Assembly: GCF_037893015.1 (NCBI RefSeq)
Contig: NC_133658.1
Span: 141,279,822-141,343,821, forward strand
DNA length: 64,000 nucleotides
Direction of reading: 5' to 3'
From: Macrotis lagotis
Lineage: Eukaryota; Chordata; Mammalia; Peramelemorphia; Peramelidae
Shown one piece after another: positions 1 to 10,829 of the stretch; position 1 is the stretch's first letter, and the number at the start of each line of letters is the position of its first letter. The notes below the pieces were generated by a model. That model did no database searches and was not told the origin of the DNA. It saw only the letters and a list, made by a program, of their open reading frames with translations. The translations under genes were made by a program, and so were the position numbers.

Positions 1-971
1 TCCAGGATTTCCTATCCTTCTATCTTCAGTTTGTATAATAGAATATATCAGAACAAGAGAACTATTTATACAATGAGCACATTTTATAGGAAAATAACTT
101 TTAAACACTAAACTCTGATGCACTGACCAATTACTAATCAAGAAGACATGTGAAGAATTCACACCTTGTAAAATGATTGCAGATGCATAATTCTATTTCC
201 ATAGACTGAAAAATTATTTGCCTGAATCATGTATTTGAGAAATAATGATTCATTGTGTATTGAGATTAGATTCTATTCTAAATTTCACATAGTTTTAAAA
301 TCATTAATAAGAAAAAAATTTTAGAAATAAATTTTCTGCCTCTTTTAGTAAGTTGGAAAAAGAAAAGGAAAAAAAAAGCACTGCCTGTATTTGAGATAAG
401 AGGACCTGGTTTGTTAACTCTGGGACTTGGGGCAAGTCAATTCTCTGAGCCACAATTTCTTCACCTATAGAATTAGGGGGTTAGCCTTGATGATTCCTAA
501 GGTCTCCACCCTGTTGTAAATCCTTTAAACTATACCTTTTTAACAATGTCATAATCATTGTAAATGCAGTTTGCTTTCACTATTTATATCCATTCCTTCT
601 ATTCTTTCAAAGGACTTAGGAAAATGCATTAATAAGTGTATTATTTATAAATAATAAAATAAATTAATAAAATAGTAACTAATGCTAAGCAGTAAACAGG
701 AACTATTTGATTTAGTGAAAAGAATACTCTTTGGGAAGTGCATTTGTATTCTTTTCCAGGGTCTGCTACCATTTCACTGAGTGACCTTGGACAATTTATT
801 ACTCTTCCAGACCACATATTCAGCCTCTGTAAAAGTATCTTGGTGTAAATAATGCCAAGAAAGTTACTTCTAATGAACATTTCATGATTCTATTAAATAC
901 TCTGTGATTTTGATGTAAAGTTGAGCCAATATACTGTTTAATCATTGTTATGAAAATTTTGTTTTCTCTAG
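1..971 (+). other. ADAM9 intron, upstream part
   Basis: AT-rich intronic sequence before the transmembrane exon. It contains two MIR-like relics, near 390-520 (gacctggtttgttaactctg, then 'ggggcaagtcaattctctga') and 730-850. Nothing else is recognised. Confidence 0.7.
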
Positions 972-1113
972 ATAAAGACACTTCACTTCGGGATGGGCTT
1001 TTAGTGTTTTTCTTCCTAATTATTCCCCTTCTTGTATTTGCTGCCTTTGTCTTCCGTAAGAGGGATCAGCTTCGAAGAAGATTCTTCAGAAAGAAAAGAT
1101 CCCAAGCATATGA
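972..1113 (+). CDS. ADAM9: ADAM9 exon: transmembrane helix and start of cytoplasmic tail
   Basis: Internal coding exon of a membrane-anchored disintegrin-metalloprotease. It follows a pyrimidine-rich acceptor (ctctag) and ends at a GTAAGT donor. It enters in phase 1 (a G from the previous exon completes Asp) and leaves with two bases of a Glu codon. The 46 full codons begin DKDTSLRDGL, continue as one hydrophobic helix (about residues 10-28, LLVFFFLIIPLLVFAAFVF), and then turn strongly basic (RKRDQLRRRFFRKKRSQ), the usual stop-transfer signal. By family knowledge ADAM9 sheds membrane proteins at the cell surface. The helix anchors it and the tail binds SH3 proteins. The LRDGLLVFFFLI stretch and basic tail match my memory of mammalian ADAM9 rather than ADAM10/12/15. 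The metalloprotease, disintegrin, cysteine-rich and EGF-like parts must lie upstream of the window. Confidence 0.9.
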
Positions 1114-1194
1114 GTAAGTGCCCCCTTTCTCATTATGGTTAATGTTAGATGATAACTATGTATGGAATTTCTTAATATGAATTAATATGACAGC

Positions 1195-1345
1195 AATTAG
1201 AGCTCTGTACTCATCAGGAAGACTTGAGTTTGAATCCTTTCTTGGGCACTTGACCCTGGGCAAGTGATTTTAATCTGTCTTAATCTCAGGTTTCTCAACT
1301 CTGACATGGGAATAATAACATCTGCCTCCCAGGATGTGAGGCTCC
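1195..1345 (+). repeat. MIR SINE
   Basis: Old CORE-SINE: 'gacttgagtttgaatcc', 'gaccctgggcaagtgat', then 'catgggaataataacatctg', in standard MIR order. Confidence 0.65.
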
Positions 1346-1645
1346 TTTGAGAGAGTATTTGTGTCAACCTGACTCTTGGGATGGCAGAGAGCAGAAGAGT
1401 CTTGATTCAAAAGAACCAGAGCAGTTGGGAATATTATTTATTGGTGGCTTGAACTTTGAAACTATGGATGATAGTTTTAAGAGAATACTTTGAAAAATGG
1501 AGCACTCTCACAGTTTGTGTGATGATGAGAGATCCCAGACAAAATGTTCAGAGGCTTTAGCTTCTACTTCCTCTTTGGCAAAACAGATAGATGTAGCAAT
1601 GTGTATTTCTGAATTCATCTCTATTTCTTGCATTGTAGCAATATT

Positions 1646-1885
1646 CCATTTTATTTATTCAGTTTGTTCAATCTTACTCAATGTTGGACATCCCATTAGT
1701 TTCCATTCTTTTGCCACCCCAAAATCAGGTGGTACAAAAATTTCTATACATTTGGGACTGTTTCCCTCTGTCTTTGATCTCTTGGGGTTTAAGCCTAGTG
1801 GTGGTATTGCTTGGTCAAAGATATTAAAAAATTGAATAACTTTTGCACACAGTTCCAAATTGCTTTCTGGAATTACTGTTGGAGT
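1646..1885 (-). mobile_element. L1 3' fragment
   Basis: Complement reads like the 3' part of marsupial L1. 'gttggacatcccattagtttcc' and 'gtttaagcctagtggtggtat' are the antisense of the usual L1 3' region. No intact frame. Confidence 0.45.
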
Positions 1886-2334
1886 AGTTGTGAAGAAAGT
1901 GAGGCTATATACTGTTTCCTCTTACTTCTGGTTCTGTCTGCTTCCAAAGAATAAAATTTTTCCTAGATGATTATCAAGTAATTTAGTTTGCTATTTGTCC
2001 AAGTAAAATGGTTATAGATTTTTGCTTTTACTATGTCAAGAAATATACTTTAGCCTTTTCTCTCCCCCCTACCATTAATATACTTTCTTTGGATTGCGAC
2101 TACAATTTTAGAAGCTAGGAACAGAATAAGAGAATTTATTTATTTTAAACAAATTAAGGGAAACTGGAAGATGAGATCTAATAATAAAGATTGACATAAA
2201 GAGCAAGGAAATAAGAGTTCAATGAAAAGACAGAAACATAGAGCATATTCTAGTTGATGTAAAGAGAATATATAGTGCTTTTAAAATTTATAGTGCTCTT
2301 TCTCCAAACACCCCATGAGGTTGACAGTGCAATT

Positions 2335-2480
2335 ATCCACCCCATTTTATAGGTGAGGAACTAAGCCTCAGTACTAACTTTGGGTACATTTGTTAACAGA
2401 GATCATGTTCATAATTTCAGAGCTAGTCTTTGAATCTAGGTTGCCCCTAATTTCCAAATGCAGTACTTTTCCCCCTATCA
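2335..2480 (-). repeat. MIR SINE relic
   Basis: 'ccattttataggtgaggaac' followed by 'tttgaatctaggttgcc' is the antisense MIR pattern. The remaining intron sequence from 1886 to 3250 shows nothing recognised. Confidence 0.5.
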
Positions 2481-3253
2481 TATCTTTGAAATATTTGTTA
2501 TTGAGATGGTATTCATTTCAATATTATATAAACATTATCATACTACATCATTCAAGAGGTAATTTTCTCAACACTTAGAAGGAGAGAAAGATTTGCTATC
2601 TGCTATAGAGCTTGGAATATGAGATAAGTAGACCTTTTACTGTCTACTTTGAAGGGCAGTTATAATTGAGGTGCTAATTAATTTGTGGAATTATGAAATG
2701 AGGGCTGACTTCTTTGGGTTCTCTAGGATAGACCATGATGGCAGCAATCATACTTTAATAAGGAATAATGGATGAGAAAGCAATTGATACATAAAGTACC
2801 AGAGATAAGCTGTGAAAGGCGAAGACAAGAAAATGCAGAGGGGTAGGGAGATAGGGCAGGCAAGGAAGTGTGGGGAAGAGAATGGGAAGGATTGGGGGGA
2901 GCACCTCAGAGAGTCACTCCCATAATCATGGATTAGAATGGATAGTCCTTGGGCAGCATGGACTTCATAGGAAATGGAAGAATGCTTGGGGGGCATCAGA
3001 GTTAGGGGTCTCATTTTTGGGGGGATCTCATTTTTATAAAATTTTAGTGGGGGGACAAATTTAAATCTTATTCCTGCCACCTTAGAGTTAGTTCATTGAA
3101 ATATTCACAACCTCTCAAAGTTCTCAGTAATATTTGGTGTTCTACTGATCTTACTGTATATTGTCTGGAACATATTTGAAATTTATATATCCTAGAACCA
3201 AAAGACCCTGACAACAAGACCTCAGTGACTTCTCTTAGTTTAGTTTAGCTCTT

Positions 3254-3415
3254 TTTTTAGTTGTTTGTTTTTTTTTTTTGCAAGGCAAATGGGGTTAAGT
3301 GGCTTGCCTAAGGCCACACAGCTAGGCAATTATTAAGTGTCTGAGGCTGGATTTGAACTCAGGTACTCCTGACTTCAGGACCAGTGCTCTATCCACTGTG
3401 CCCCTAGCTGCCCCT
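3254..3415 (-). repeat. WSINE1-like SINE
   Basis: Poly-T, then 'gcaaggcaaatggggttaag', through to 'tgcccctagctgcccc'. It is flanked by the duplication tagtttagctctt (3241-3253 and 3416-3428). Confidence 0.9.
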
Positions 3416-3791
3416 AGTTTAGCTCTTAATCTCAGACTGTGATGTTTGCAGATTATGCACCTTGGATTTTAGGGACAGTCCTATGTGTTTTTATTCTCAT
3501 TCTACCTTCCTTCTTTTGTTACTTTATATTGGCTACATATAAAGTTACTTATTATACTGACTAGAAGGGGAGAAGGTGGAGAGGGGGACCAGAACAAGAT
3601 ATAATTTTAAAACAATTATATACTTATAATATGTAGCAGTTGGTAAAGAATACAATTTATTGTCAATTGTCTAGACATCCTTCTCTAACAGTATATTAAA
3701 GGAATATATCATATTTAAATATTTTTGTTAGGCATTAGTACATAAAAGTTTTCTTTTTAATTTCGTTATAACCATAATTACATCTTTTCAG

Positions 3792-3879
3792 ATCAAATGG
3801 AAAAAATCAACCAAATGTTCCTAGACCACTAATGAATGCCACTCGAAATGCCCCTCCAGTAAATAGACCCAGAGACAGT
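3792..3879 (+). CDS. ADAM9: ADAM9 exon: cytoplasmic tail, Asn/Pro-rich
   Basis: Second ADAM9 tail exon, with acceptor ttttcag and donor GTAAGT. Its first base completes the Glu codon begun in the previous exon, then 29 codons follow and it ends in phase 0. The translation starts SNGKNQPNVPRP, close to the ESDGKNQ-type stretch recalled for human ADAM9. It then reads Asn- and Pro-rich with an APPVNRP segment that could serve as a weak PxxP ligand. There is no folded domain, as expected for a flexible cytoplasmic tail. The reading frame joins both neighbouring exons without a break, which is the main support for the call. The middle of this exon differs most from what I remember of eutherian ADAM9, consistent with a fast-evolving tail. 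Confidence 0.86.
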
Positions 3880-4402
3880 GTAAGTTTACTTTTTGTTTTG
3901 TATTTTTCTATTTTTTTTTTTTTTTGCTATATTTAGGTTTAAGGGTTTGGCTTTAATTTTAAGGGACTTTACTATGATCACAAGTTGTAACTGTTAGAAG
4001 TGGGATTTGAATCTGGTTACCATGTTTCTTGAGATGCCAATGGGATATTCAGTTCAAAATATTCAGTTGGTTATTTGTTGAACTAAATTACAGAATGCAG
4101 AGTAGGGGCTGTATTTATAAATCTTTTAGGAGTCATATGTACAGAGCTGTTACTTGAACCCAGGAAAGCTGATGTTGTCTCTGAGAGATATTAGTTAGAA
4201 AAGAATCTGGGACCTAGAATGGCTCCTCCATCCACTTTTGGGGAACAAGATATCAATTGTGATTAGTGGAGGAAATTAATAAGGAGTAGTCAGATAAATA
4301 GAATCAAGAGAAGACTAGTGTTACTAAAATCCAGAGAGGAAAGATTTCTTGGAGAGGATGATTGACAATGTCAGATGTTCTAAAGAGAACAAGAAAGATG
4401 AT

Positions 4403-4560
4403 TTTTTTTGGGGGGGTGGAGGTTTGCAAGGCAGTGGGGTTAAGTTACTTGCCCATGGTCACACAGCTAAGTAATTATTAAGTGTCTGAAGCCACATTTG
4501 AACTCAGGTCCTCCTGACTACAGGACTGGTGCTCTATTTACTACACCACCCATCTGCCCC
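4403..4560 (-). repeat. WSINE1-like SINE
   Basis: Antisense tRNA-derived SINE ending 'caccacccatctgcccc', with an 'aagatgat' duplication on both sides. Confidence 0.85.
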
Positions 4561-4895
4561 AAGATGATGATTTTTAAAGGACCATCAAAAGTAACAATTA
4601 AGTCATCATTAGGAAGAAAAAATAGAAATCATTGCTAAATTTGGAGAGAATATTTTCAGTTGCGTAATGAGGTTGAGAGCCAGATTGCAAAGGATCAAAA
4701 AGTGATTGAAAAGGAGAGGAAGTTGAGGTAGTGAAAGTAGAAAATTTTTTATGGGAGTTTGACTTATAAAAGGAAAGATAAAGATGTTAGCTAGAGTGAA
4801 GAGTAAACATTTTTAAAGATAAATAAGATCTAGATGTGCTTATAGGCAGCATTTATTAGGAATGAGCTGGTAAGTAGGGAGTGAATAAAGTTAAA

Positions 4896-4990
4896 GGGCA
4901 GCTACATGGTCCAGTGGATAGAGTTCTGGCCTGAAGTCAGCAAGACACGTTTTCCTGAATTCAGTGTGTGACCCTGGGCAAGTTACTTAA
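4896..4990 (+). repeat. Truncated tRNA-derived SINE
   Basis: 'gggcagctacatggtccagt' to 'ccctgggcaagttacttaa'. The 3' end is lost at the hairpin. Confidence 0.75.
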
Positions 4991-5077
4991 CTATTTAATT
5001 CTAAACTAAAGCTAGGGCCTTAGATGAAGAATTGTATTCATCTAAGGCCCTAGCTTTAGTTTAGAATTAAACAGTTA
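4988..5077. repeat. Near-perfect hairpin with 41-bp arms
   Basis: Arms 4988-5028 and 5037-5077 are reverse complements with one mismatch (4993/5072), around an 8-nt loop (5029-5036). The inner 35 bp pair perfectly. The left arm starts within the truncated 3' end of a SINE (4896-4990). It lies in an ADAM9 intron. Confidence 0.9.
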
Positions 5078-5079
5078 TC

Positions 5080-5740
5080 TCTGTGCTTCTGATCACAGGA
5101 ACAGAGTAGGGACTCAGTTCTAGCCTCAGACTATGCTGAAGCCTGCCAGGGGAGTTTCTGAATCAGGACTCCCAGACCAAAGGGAACCTGCACTGCAGTC
5201 ATTCTGAACCTGCAGAGCCTTCCCAGCAAGGTAGTAGGAGTTGAGCTCAGCAATGATCTAGTTAAACTTCCAACTACAGTGAACTAGTTATACTCCAGCC
5301 TTCCTTTCTAGACTTAATGCAATTTTATGGGTGAAACTAGAATGAGAAGAATAGATATGACATAAAAAAGGTTTGTCAGTCCTTCTGTGGAGATATTCTT
5401 CCTGGATATTATCTTTTTTGTTGTTGGCATTTTTGGCATTGCTGGCTCCTGATTCTCCTCCTACCTGTTTTTCACCACTCTTTTTCAGTTGTTTTTGCTG
5501 ATTCTTGCTCTATGTTCCAGATCTCATGGAATGGTTATATCCCAGGGCTTTTTGTAGGTTCTTTTTCTCTTGCTCTATTTTCTCTTAGTATTCTTGTGGG
5601 CTCCCATGGATTCAACTCCCAATATTTAGTGAATATTTCCAACTTCCTGTCCAGTAGGTATATCAATACTCAGCATGACCAAACACACTCTCCTCTCACT
5701 CTCTCTCCTCCAAGCCATTTTTCCCCATAAATTCCCTGAA
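5080..5740. other. Unassigned intronic sequence
   Basis: Moderately GC-rich stretch of ADAM9 intron between the hairpin and an L2 relic. Possibly old repeat, but no family is recognised and no exon-like frame is seen. Confidence 0.4.
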
Positions 5741-6416
5741 CTTTGATCACTCACTTCTTATCTATAATTCAGTGCCAAAGCTTGTTGATTCTAACTCCCA
5801 AGTATCTCTCAAAGCAATCTCTTTTCACTTATATGGCCACATAAGTTTAAGCCAAATGGTCCTTGCCTCTTATCTTTTTCTTCCCCAATCTTTCCATCAA
5901 ATAATTCCCATTTAATATTTCTTAAGCACAAGTCTGACCATTTCCCCACTTACTGAAGAAATTCCAGTGACCCCAGACTCTGTAATAGAATATAAACTCC
6001 TCAACATTTTAAGGGCCTCCACAACCTGAATCCAGCCTTTCTTTCTAGACTTAATGTACACTGTTCTCCATGCCCATCTTGATTCAGACACACTGAGCTA
6101 CTTAACATTCTCCCCATATATGACATTCCATCTGCCAACTTTACTTTCATGCCTGGATTCTGTCATTTAGATTTCCTAAATTATTTCAAGGCTCATCTCA
6201 GGTACCCATCTCCGCCCTGAAGCCAGTGTTGACCTCTCCTTCTTCCCCTGATCTCTAGTGCTCTCTCCCTTAGAAATTACATTGTTCTATGTTACACTAA
6301 TTGGTGGTCATGATGCCTCCCTCCAATAAGGAGGGAAAATTCATGCTTCTTGAGGGCATGAATTGTTAATTCTTTGTTTTTGAGTACCCTAGCACAGTGC
6401 CTGGCCCCAAATTAAG
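5740..6416 (+). mobile_element. L2 LINE 3' region, left part
   Basis: Follows the L2 3' order: 'aattccagtgaccccagact', 'gggcctccacaacctgaatc', 'cttcttgagggcatgaattg', then 'ctagcacagtgcctggcccc'. Interrupted at about 6416 by an L1 end and continued at 6985. Confidence 0.7.
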
Positions 6417-6968
6417 CTGTGTTTTTAAGTGAATGTCCTTCAATTGGGGAATGGCTTAGCAAACTGTGGTATATGTATGTCATGGAACACTATTCTATTA
6501 GAAATCAGGAGGGATGGGAGTTAAGGGAAGCCTGGAAGGATTTGCATGAACTGATGTTGAGTGAGATGAGCAGAACCAGAAGAACATTATATACCCTAAC
6601 AGCATCATGGGGGTGATGGTCAACCTTAATGGACTTGCTCATTCCATCAGTGCAACAATCAGGCACAATGTTGGGGTATCTGCAATGAAGAACACCATCT
6701 GTATCCAGATAAAGAAGTGTGGAGTTCGAACAAAGACTAAAGACTGTTTCCTTTAATTAAAAAAAGTCATTATCGTATTATGTAATTTTGCTCTCTTATA
6801 CTTTATTTTTCCTCTTTAAGGATATGATTTATCTTTCATCACATTCAACTTAGAACAGTGTATCTATGGAAGAGATGTAAAGACTAACAGACTGCCTTCT
6901 GTGGGGGGGAGGGAAGCAAGATTAGGGGAAAAACTGTAAAATTCAAAATAAATAAGAAAATAGATTTT
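6417..6968 (+). mobile_element. 5'-truncated L1 3' end inserted in L2
   Basis: End of L1 ORF2 (frame at 6419: CPSIGEWLSKLWYMYVMEHY ... AWKDLHELMLSEMSRTR) and 3'UTR with G-rich tract, ending 'gtaaaattcaaaataaataag'. The same region occurs at 42545-43085. Confidence 0.8.
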
Positions 6969-6984
6969 AAAAACCTATACACTA

Positions 6985-7040
6985 TACTAATGTTGGAACA
7001 TAGTAGGTATTTAATAAATATTTTCCTATTGATTTTGAAA
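6985..7040 (+). mobile_element. L2 3' end, right part
   Basis: 'acatagtaggtatttaataa' continues the L2 tail cut off at 6416 by the L1 insertion. Confidence 0.65.
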
Positions 7041-7210
7041 AAAATTAAGCTATGTTAGATAAATGTTAGTATTATTATTGAATGAATGATTATTCTCATT
7101 GCTAATGATGGTGAAACCACATTTGTACTCTTAACAACCTAGTACTCATTGATAATATTATTTGATAATAATACCAAAAGTTTCTATTATATTTTATGAT
7201 TTTCAGATCC

Positions 7211-7330
7211 ATTTTTTTGGCAAAGCAATAGGGTTAAGTGATTTGCCCAAGGTCACACAGCTAAGTGATTGTGAAGTGTCTAAGATCAGATTTGAACTCA
7301 GGTCCTCCTGACTTAACCTAGTTGCCCCCC
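7211..7330 (-). repeat. WSINE1-like SINE, internally deleted
   Basis: Antisense SINE from 'ttggcaaagcaatagggtta' to 'cttaacctagttgcccccc'. The part between 'ctcctgact' and 'ctagttgccc' is missing. Confidence 0.75.
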
Positions 7331-7500
7331 TTAGAGTCATTTTTATATTACTTTAGTTGATCTTCATCATAACCCTTAAAAGGAAAAATAACTCATTTTT
7401 ATAAGAGAGAAAACTAAGGCTCAGAAATATTGAGACATCTTCCCACAGAGTATCAGAGGTACAATTGAATCCAATTATTTAAACAGTACTGTGTTGCTTC
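7330..7500 (-). repeat. MIR SINE relic
   Basis: 'cattttataagagagaaaac' and 'caattgaatccaattattt' fit antisense MIR weakly. Confidence 0.4.
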
Positions 7501-7676
7501 ATCTATATTCATAAAGAGGTAAAAATGGCACCTACTGAAGACTATAGAAGGAGTGTTTAAACATAAGTATTCCATGCTCAGAGTGACAATTCTGAACTAA
7601 AAACAGTTTTCAAGGTATTATAAGAAGGAAAGATACCAAAAGAATGAGGAGGGAGGTTAGGGGCAGGAAGCATTAC

Positions 7677-7826
7677 TTTTTTTTTTTTAAGGTTTTTGCA
7701 CAGCTAATGGGGTTAAGTGGCTTTGCCCAAGGCCACAGAACTAGGTAGTTATTAAGTGTCTGAGGCCAGATTTGAACTCAGGTACTCCTGACTCCAGGGC
7801 TGGTGCTCTAGCCACCTAGCAATCCC
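7677..7826 (-). repeat. WSINE1-like SINE
   Basis: Poly-T, then 'aaggtttttgcacagctaat' to 'gtgctctagccacctagc', antisense tRNA-derived SINE. Confidence 0.8.
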
Positions 7827-8021
7827 AAAAGAGAGGATCGATTATGGTTGTTATTTTTTAAAGGCAATTGAGAACATCAGCAGCTTTAAAACTATATGCC
7901 TACTTTCTCATTGCTGTGAAAATTATGAGAATGATTTATAAATATGAATGTCCTTGTTGAAAAGGTATAAGGAGGAAATAGATTTTTATAAACTATTTTA
8001 TAAAGCAAATTTTATCTTTAG

Positions 8022-8060
8022 AGTCACATAGTTCACTGAAGAGTCACATAGTTCACTGAG
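8022..8060. repeat. Short tandem duplication (about 20 bp, two copies)
   Basis: 'gagtcacatagttcactga' occurs twice in succession. Confidence 0.9.
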
Positions 8061-8350
8061 AGGTAGAGAGAAGATTTAGTGTATTTATTGATTAGAGAAA
8101 CTCATTTGATTGAGGAAGCACAATGCAGATTCTCTTCAACAATGTATTTCTCAAACATGTGGAAGATCACATAAGATTCCTTGATAGATTTGATCATAGA
8201 GATAATTTTGTTAAATGATTCTTTGATTATCAATCAGAATCAAACATTGTATAAAATAAGTTACTAAAAATCTTCAGTACTGTCACAGATGTTTTATATG
8301 GAGCTTAAATGAAAGCTATAAGTTCTCCAGTAAGGTCCTCCAGTTGTGAT

Positions 8351-8498
8351 TTTTTTTTTAGTTTTTGCAAGGCAAATGGGGTTAAGTGACTTGCCCAAGG
8401 CCACACAGCTAGGTAATTATTGTCTCAGGCCGGATTTGAACTCAGTTACTGCTGACTCCAGGGCCAGTGCTCTATCCACTGCACCACCTAGCCACCCC
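8351..8498 (-). repeat. WSINE1-like SINE
   Basis: 'gtttttgcaaggcaaatggg' to 'ccacctagccacccct', with 'agttgtgaYtt' duplicated on both sides. Confidence 0.88.
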
Positions 8499-8499
8499 T

Positions 8500-9400
8500 A
8501 GTTGTGACTTTTTGGGAGATGATGCAGTATTGAATGCATTTTGCTATGTAGAATATCACAGATTCTCTACATTGAGATCCTTTAACCACTCCAAAGTGAT
8601 TCTCTAGTCAAGAAAAACACACTGGATGAAGTCTATATATTATTTAAATCATGGTACTTAATTGGGGCATTTAAGTTAGCCCATCAATATCATATATATT
8701 AAGTTCATTCTAGCTTGGTCAGGCCCTGGAGATGGAATGGGCAATGACCTGAATTGAGAGGAGAATAGTTTCATTTAAGCAGGTTAAATTGCTTTTGGGG
8801 AATTAGCTAGTCCTTCAAGTGTTCTGTTTACTCTCAGTTTAAAATTTAAAAGCATTATTATTCTTTTGATTCAGTTTTGGTTAGAGTCATGAAACATATA
8901 TACTCTCTGAAGAATCAAGATGGTAGGGAACCCAAAGGCCAGGAGAGAGGTACATGATCAAATATCTATATGAGGTGTGTGTGTGTGTGTGTGTGTGTAG
9001 GTATGTGTTTGTGTGTGTATGTGAGAGAGAGATAGTGAGATAGTGATGATTAAGTAGTCTGGTTATTAATCAAATATCAGAAAGACCTAGAGGAGAAGCA
9101 TGTTGGGATCTTCTTTCTGGAATTTAAGGAAGGACTTGGGTGAAAATTGCACAGAATAGGAAGGTGTGGATAAATTGTGGTATGTACCAATGGAAGAAGT
9201 ACCTTCCTTATTGAGATCATTCACCCGTGAATAGGTTTTTGGGTAGAAAACTTTTCCTCCTTTAGGGACATGACTGTGATGTGATATCTTCTTTTTAAAT
9301 ATATGAATTATAAAGTCAGTGAATCAAATCACATTTTTTTCTTCAATTTGATGTTCTGTCACTGGAAGTATTAAATAATACTTCTAATCAGAAACCTTGG
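8500..9400. other. ADAM9 intron, mostly unique
   Basis: Low-complexity AT-rich intron with a (GT)n tract at about 8975-9025. No other feature recognised. Confidence 0.6.
8975..9025. repeat. (GT)n microsatellite
   Basis: TG repeats with a few interruptions, followed by a GA-rich run. Confidence 0.9.
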
Positions 9401-9560
9401 TTCTTCTTAGCTTTGACACTTGAATGACCTTGGGCTAGTCACTTAAAAGCTTCAATGTCCTTACCAAAAAAACTGGGAATGATACTTGTAGTATCCAGTA
9501 ACACTTTAGGGTGAATCAAATGATATAACTGCTAATAAAAATTTTGTAAAACATAAATAT
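9400..9560 (+). repeat. MIR SINE
   Basis: 'cttgaatgaccttgggctag' followed by 'aactgggaatgatacttgta' in MIR order. Confidence 0.55.
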
Positions 9561-10282
9561 TTATTGTGGCAGCTCTTTTTTAGTATCTGGACCTATAATT
9601 TCATGTGTGTAGGCAATTCCTGCTGAGGAAAACTGCTCTTCAATTTTCAGTATTAGAGAGAGCTCTGAGAAAGTAAGACTTGACTTGAGTTACATGTCTG
9701 GGATGTGTTATCACAAGCAAGGTATTAATCAGTTTGATCTCCTTATGTTTTATATTCTGTCTCTCCAACTATTATTTTTACTAGCTAATCCACTGAATTT
9801 GGGAAGATAATAGTTTTAAGTTTTTATGTGTAAAAAAATTATATGTCCGAAAGAACTTTTTTCTTATGTTAAAATTTTGTACTTCTCTGGTACTTACTTT
9901 TCAAATATAACAATGTGTTTTATGGCTATATGTCTTGTGTAAATGTATCTTATCTTCTAATGAGATAGTATTTTAGTTTATCAATGAGGTAACATTTTTA
10001 AAGCACTTAACAAAATGCTTTGCAAAGTGGTTGTTTTACAAATGTTTATTCCCTTTCCTTATACCTCTTCCTTATATCCTAGACTGAAAGCTCTCTGTGA
10101 ACCATCTGTTCTCTATGGGACTCCTCACAGTCATTTGAGGATCTCTGCACAGACTAGGAAAAATAAATAATAATAAATGTTTGCAGTATCATAATCATTA
10201 TCTTTCATTTGACAACAAAGATACTCTATAAGCAGATTTTTTTATAAGCAGATTTTTTAAAATGTCATATTTTATAGCAGTC
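9561..10282. other. ADAM9 intron, nothing recognised
   Basis: AT-rich unique-looking sequence. It includes a short duplication of 'aagcagattttttt' near 10230-10258. Confidence 0.6.
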
Positions 10283-10310
10283 TGTGTGTGTATGTGTGTG
10301 TGTGTGTGTT
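10283..10310. repeat. (GT)n microsatellite
   Basis: Short TG repeat about 100 bp before an ADAM9 exon. Confidence 0.85.
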
Positions 10311-10412
10311 GTTAAATGTTTTAGATTTGTTTAGGGTGAGAAATAGCAAGCTGTATACAGAGGCTATTTATGAGTACTTAGTGATACTGACATATTCTTT
10401 TTATTTCCTTAG

Positions 10413-10480
10413 GCTGTTCATGCAAACAAGTTTCCAGTACCTACTTATGCAGCCAAACAGCCTCAGCAACTCCCAGCAAG
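10413..10480 (+). CDS. ADAM9: ADAM9 exon: cytoplasmic tail (VPTYAAKQPQQ)
   Basis: Short ADAM9 tail exon with 22 full codons plus two bases. It has acceptor ttccttag and donor GTATAA, enters in phase 0 and leaves with AG of an Arg codon. It encodes AVHANKFPVPTYAAKQPQQL, nearly the same as the ANRFAVPTYAAKQPQQ segment recalled for human ADAM9. This is the most diagnostic stretch for assigning the gene. The conserved Tyr in VPTYAAK is a possible phosphorylation site by inference only. The exon is too short to stand out as an open frame and was found by splice sites and frame continuity. Confidence 0.9.
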
Positions 10481-10652
10481 GTATAAAATAAAATTACTCA
10501 CTTCATTTAATATTAATGAAACCTATATGTTTCATACAAATAAGTGATACTGATATGAGTAAATGACTCATTGAATGAATGAAAACATATTTGTCAAGCA
10601 TTTAATTTATGAAAACTCTGGGGAAACAGATATAAAATTAAAGAGAGCCCCT

Positions 10653-10800
10653 GGGGGCAGCAAGGTGGTGTAGTGGATAGATCACCAACCCTGGGATCAG
10701 GTTCAAATCTGAGTTCAAATCTCACCTCAGACACTTAAAAATTGCTTAGCTGTGTGACCTTGGGCAAATCACTTGACCCCATTGCCTTAAATAAAAATAA
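10653..10800 (+). repeat. tRNA-derived SINE
   Basis: 'ggggcagcaaggtggtgtag' to 'gaccccattgccttaaataa', followed by a (GA)n tail at 10806-10826. Confidence 0.85.
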
Positions 10801-10829
10801 TTTAAAAGAGAGAGAGAGAGAGAGACCAT

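Noticed and set aside
3254..3415. tRNA gene calls in SINE heads here and elsewhere
   Set aside because: The tRNA-like heads are part of SINEs, lack a complete cloverleaf, and are repeated through the window.
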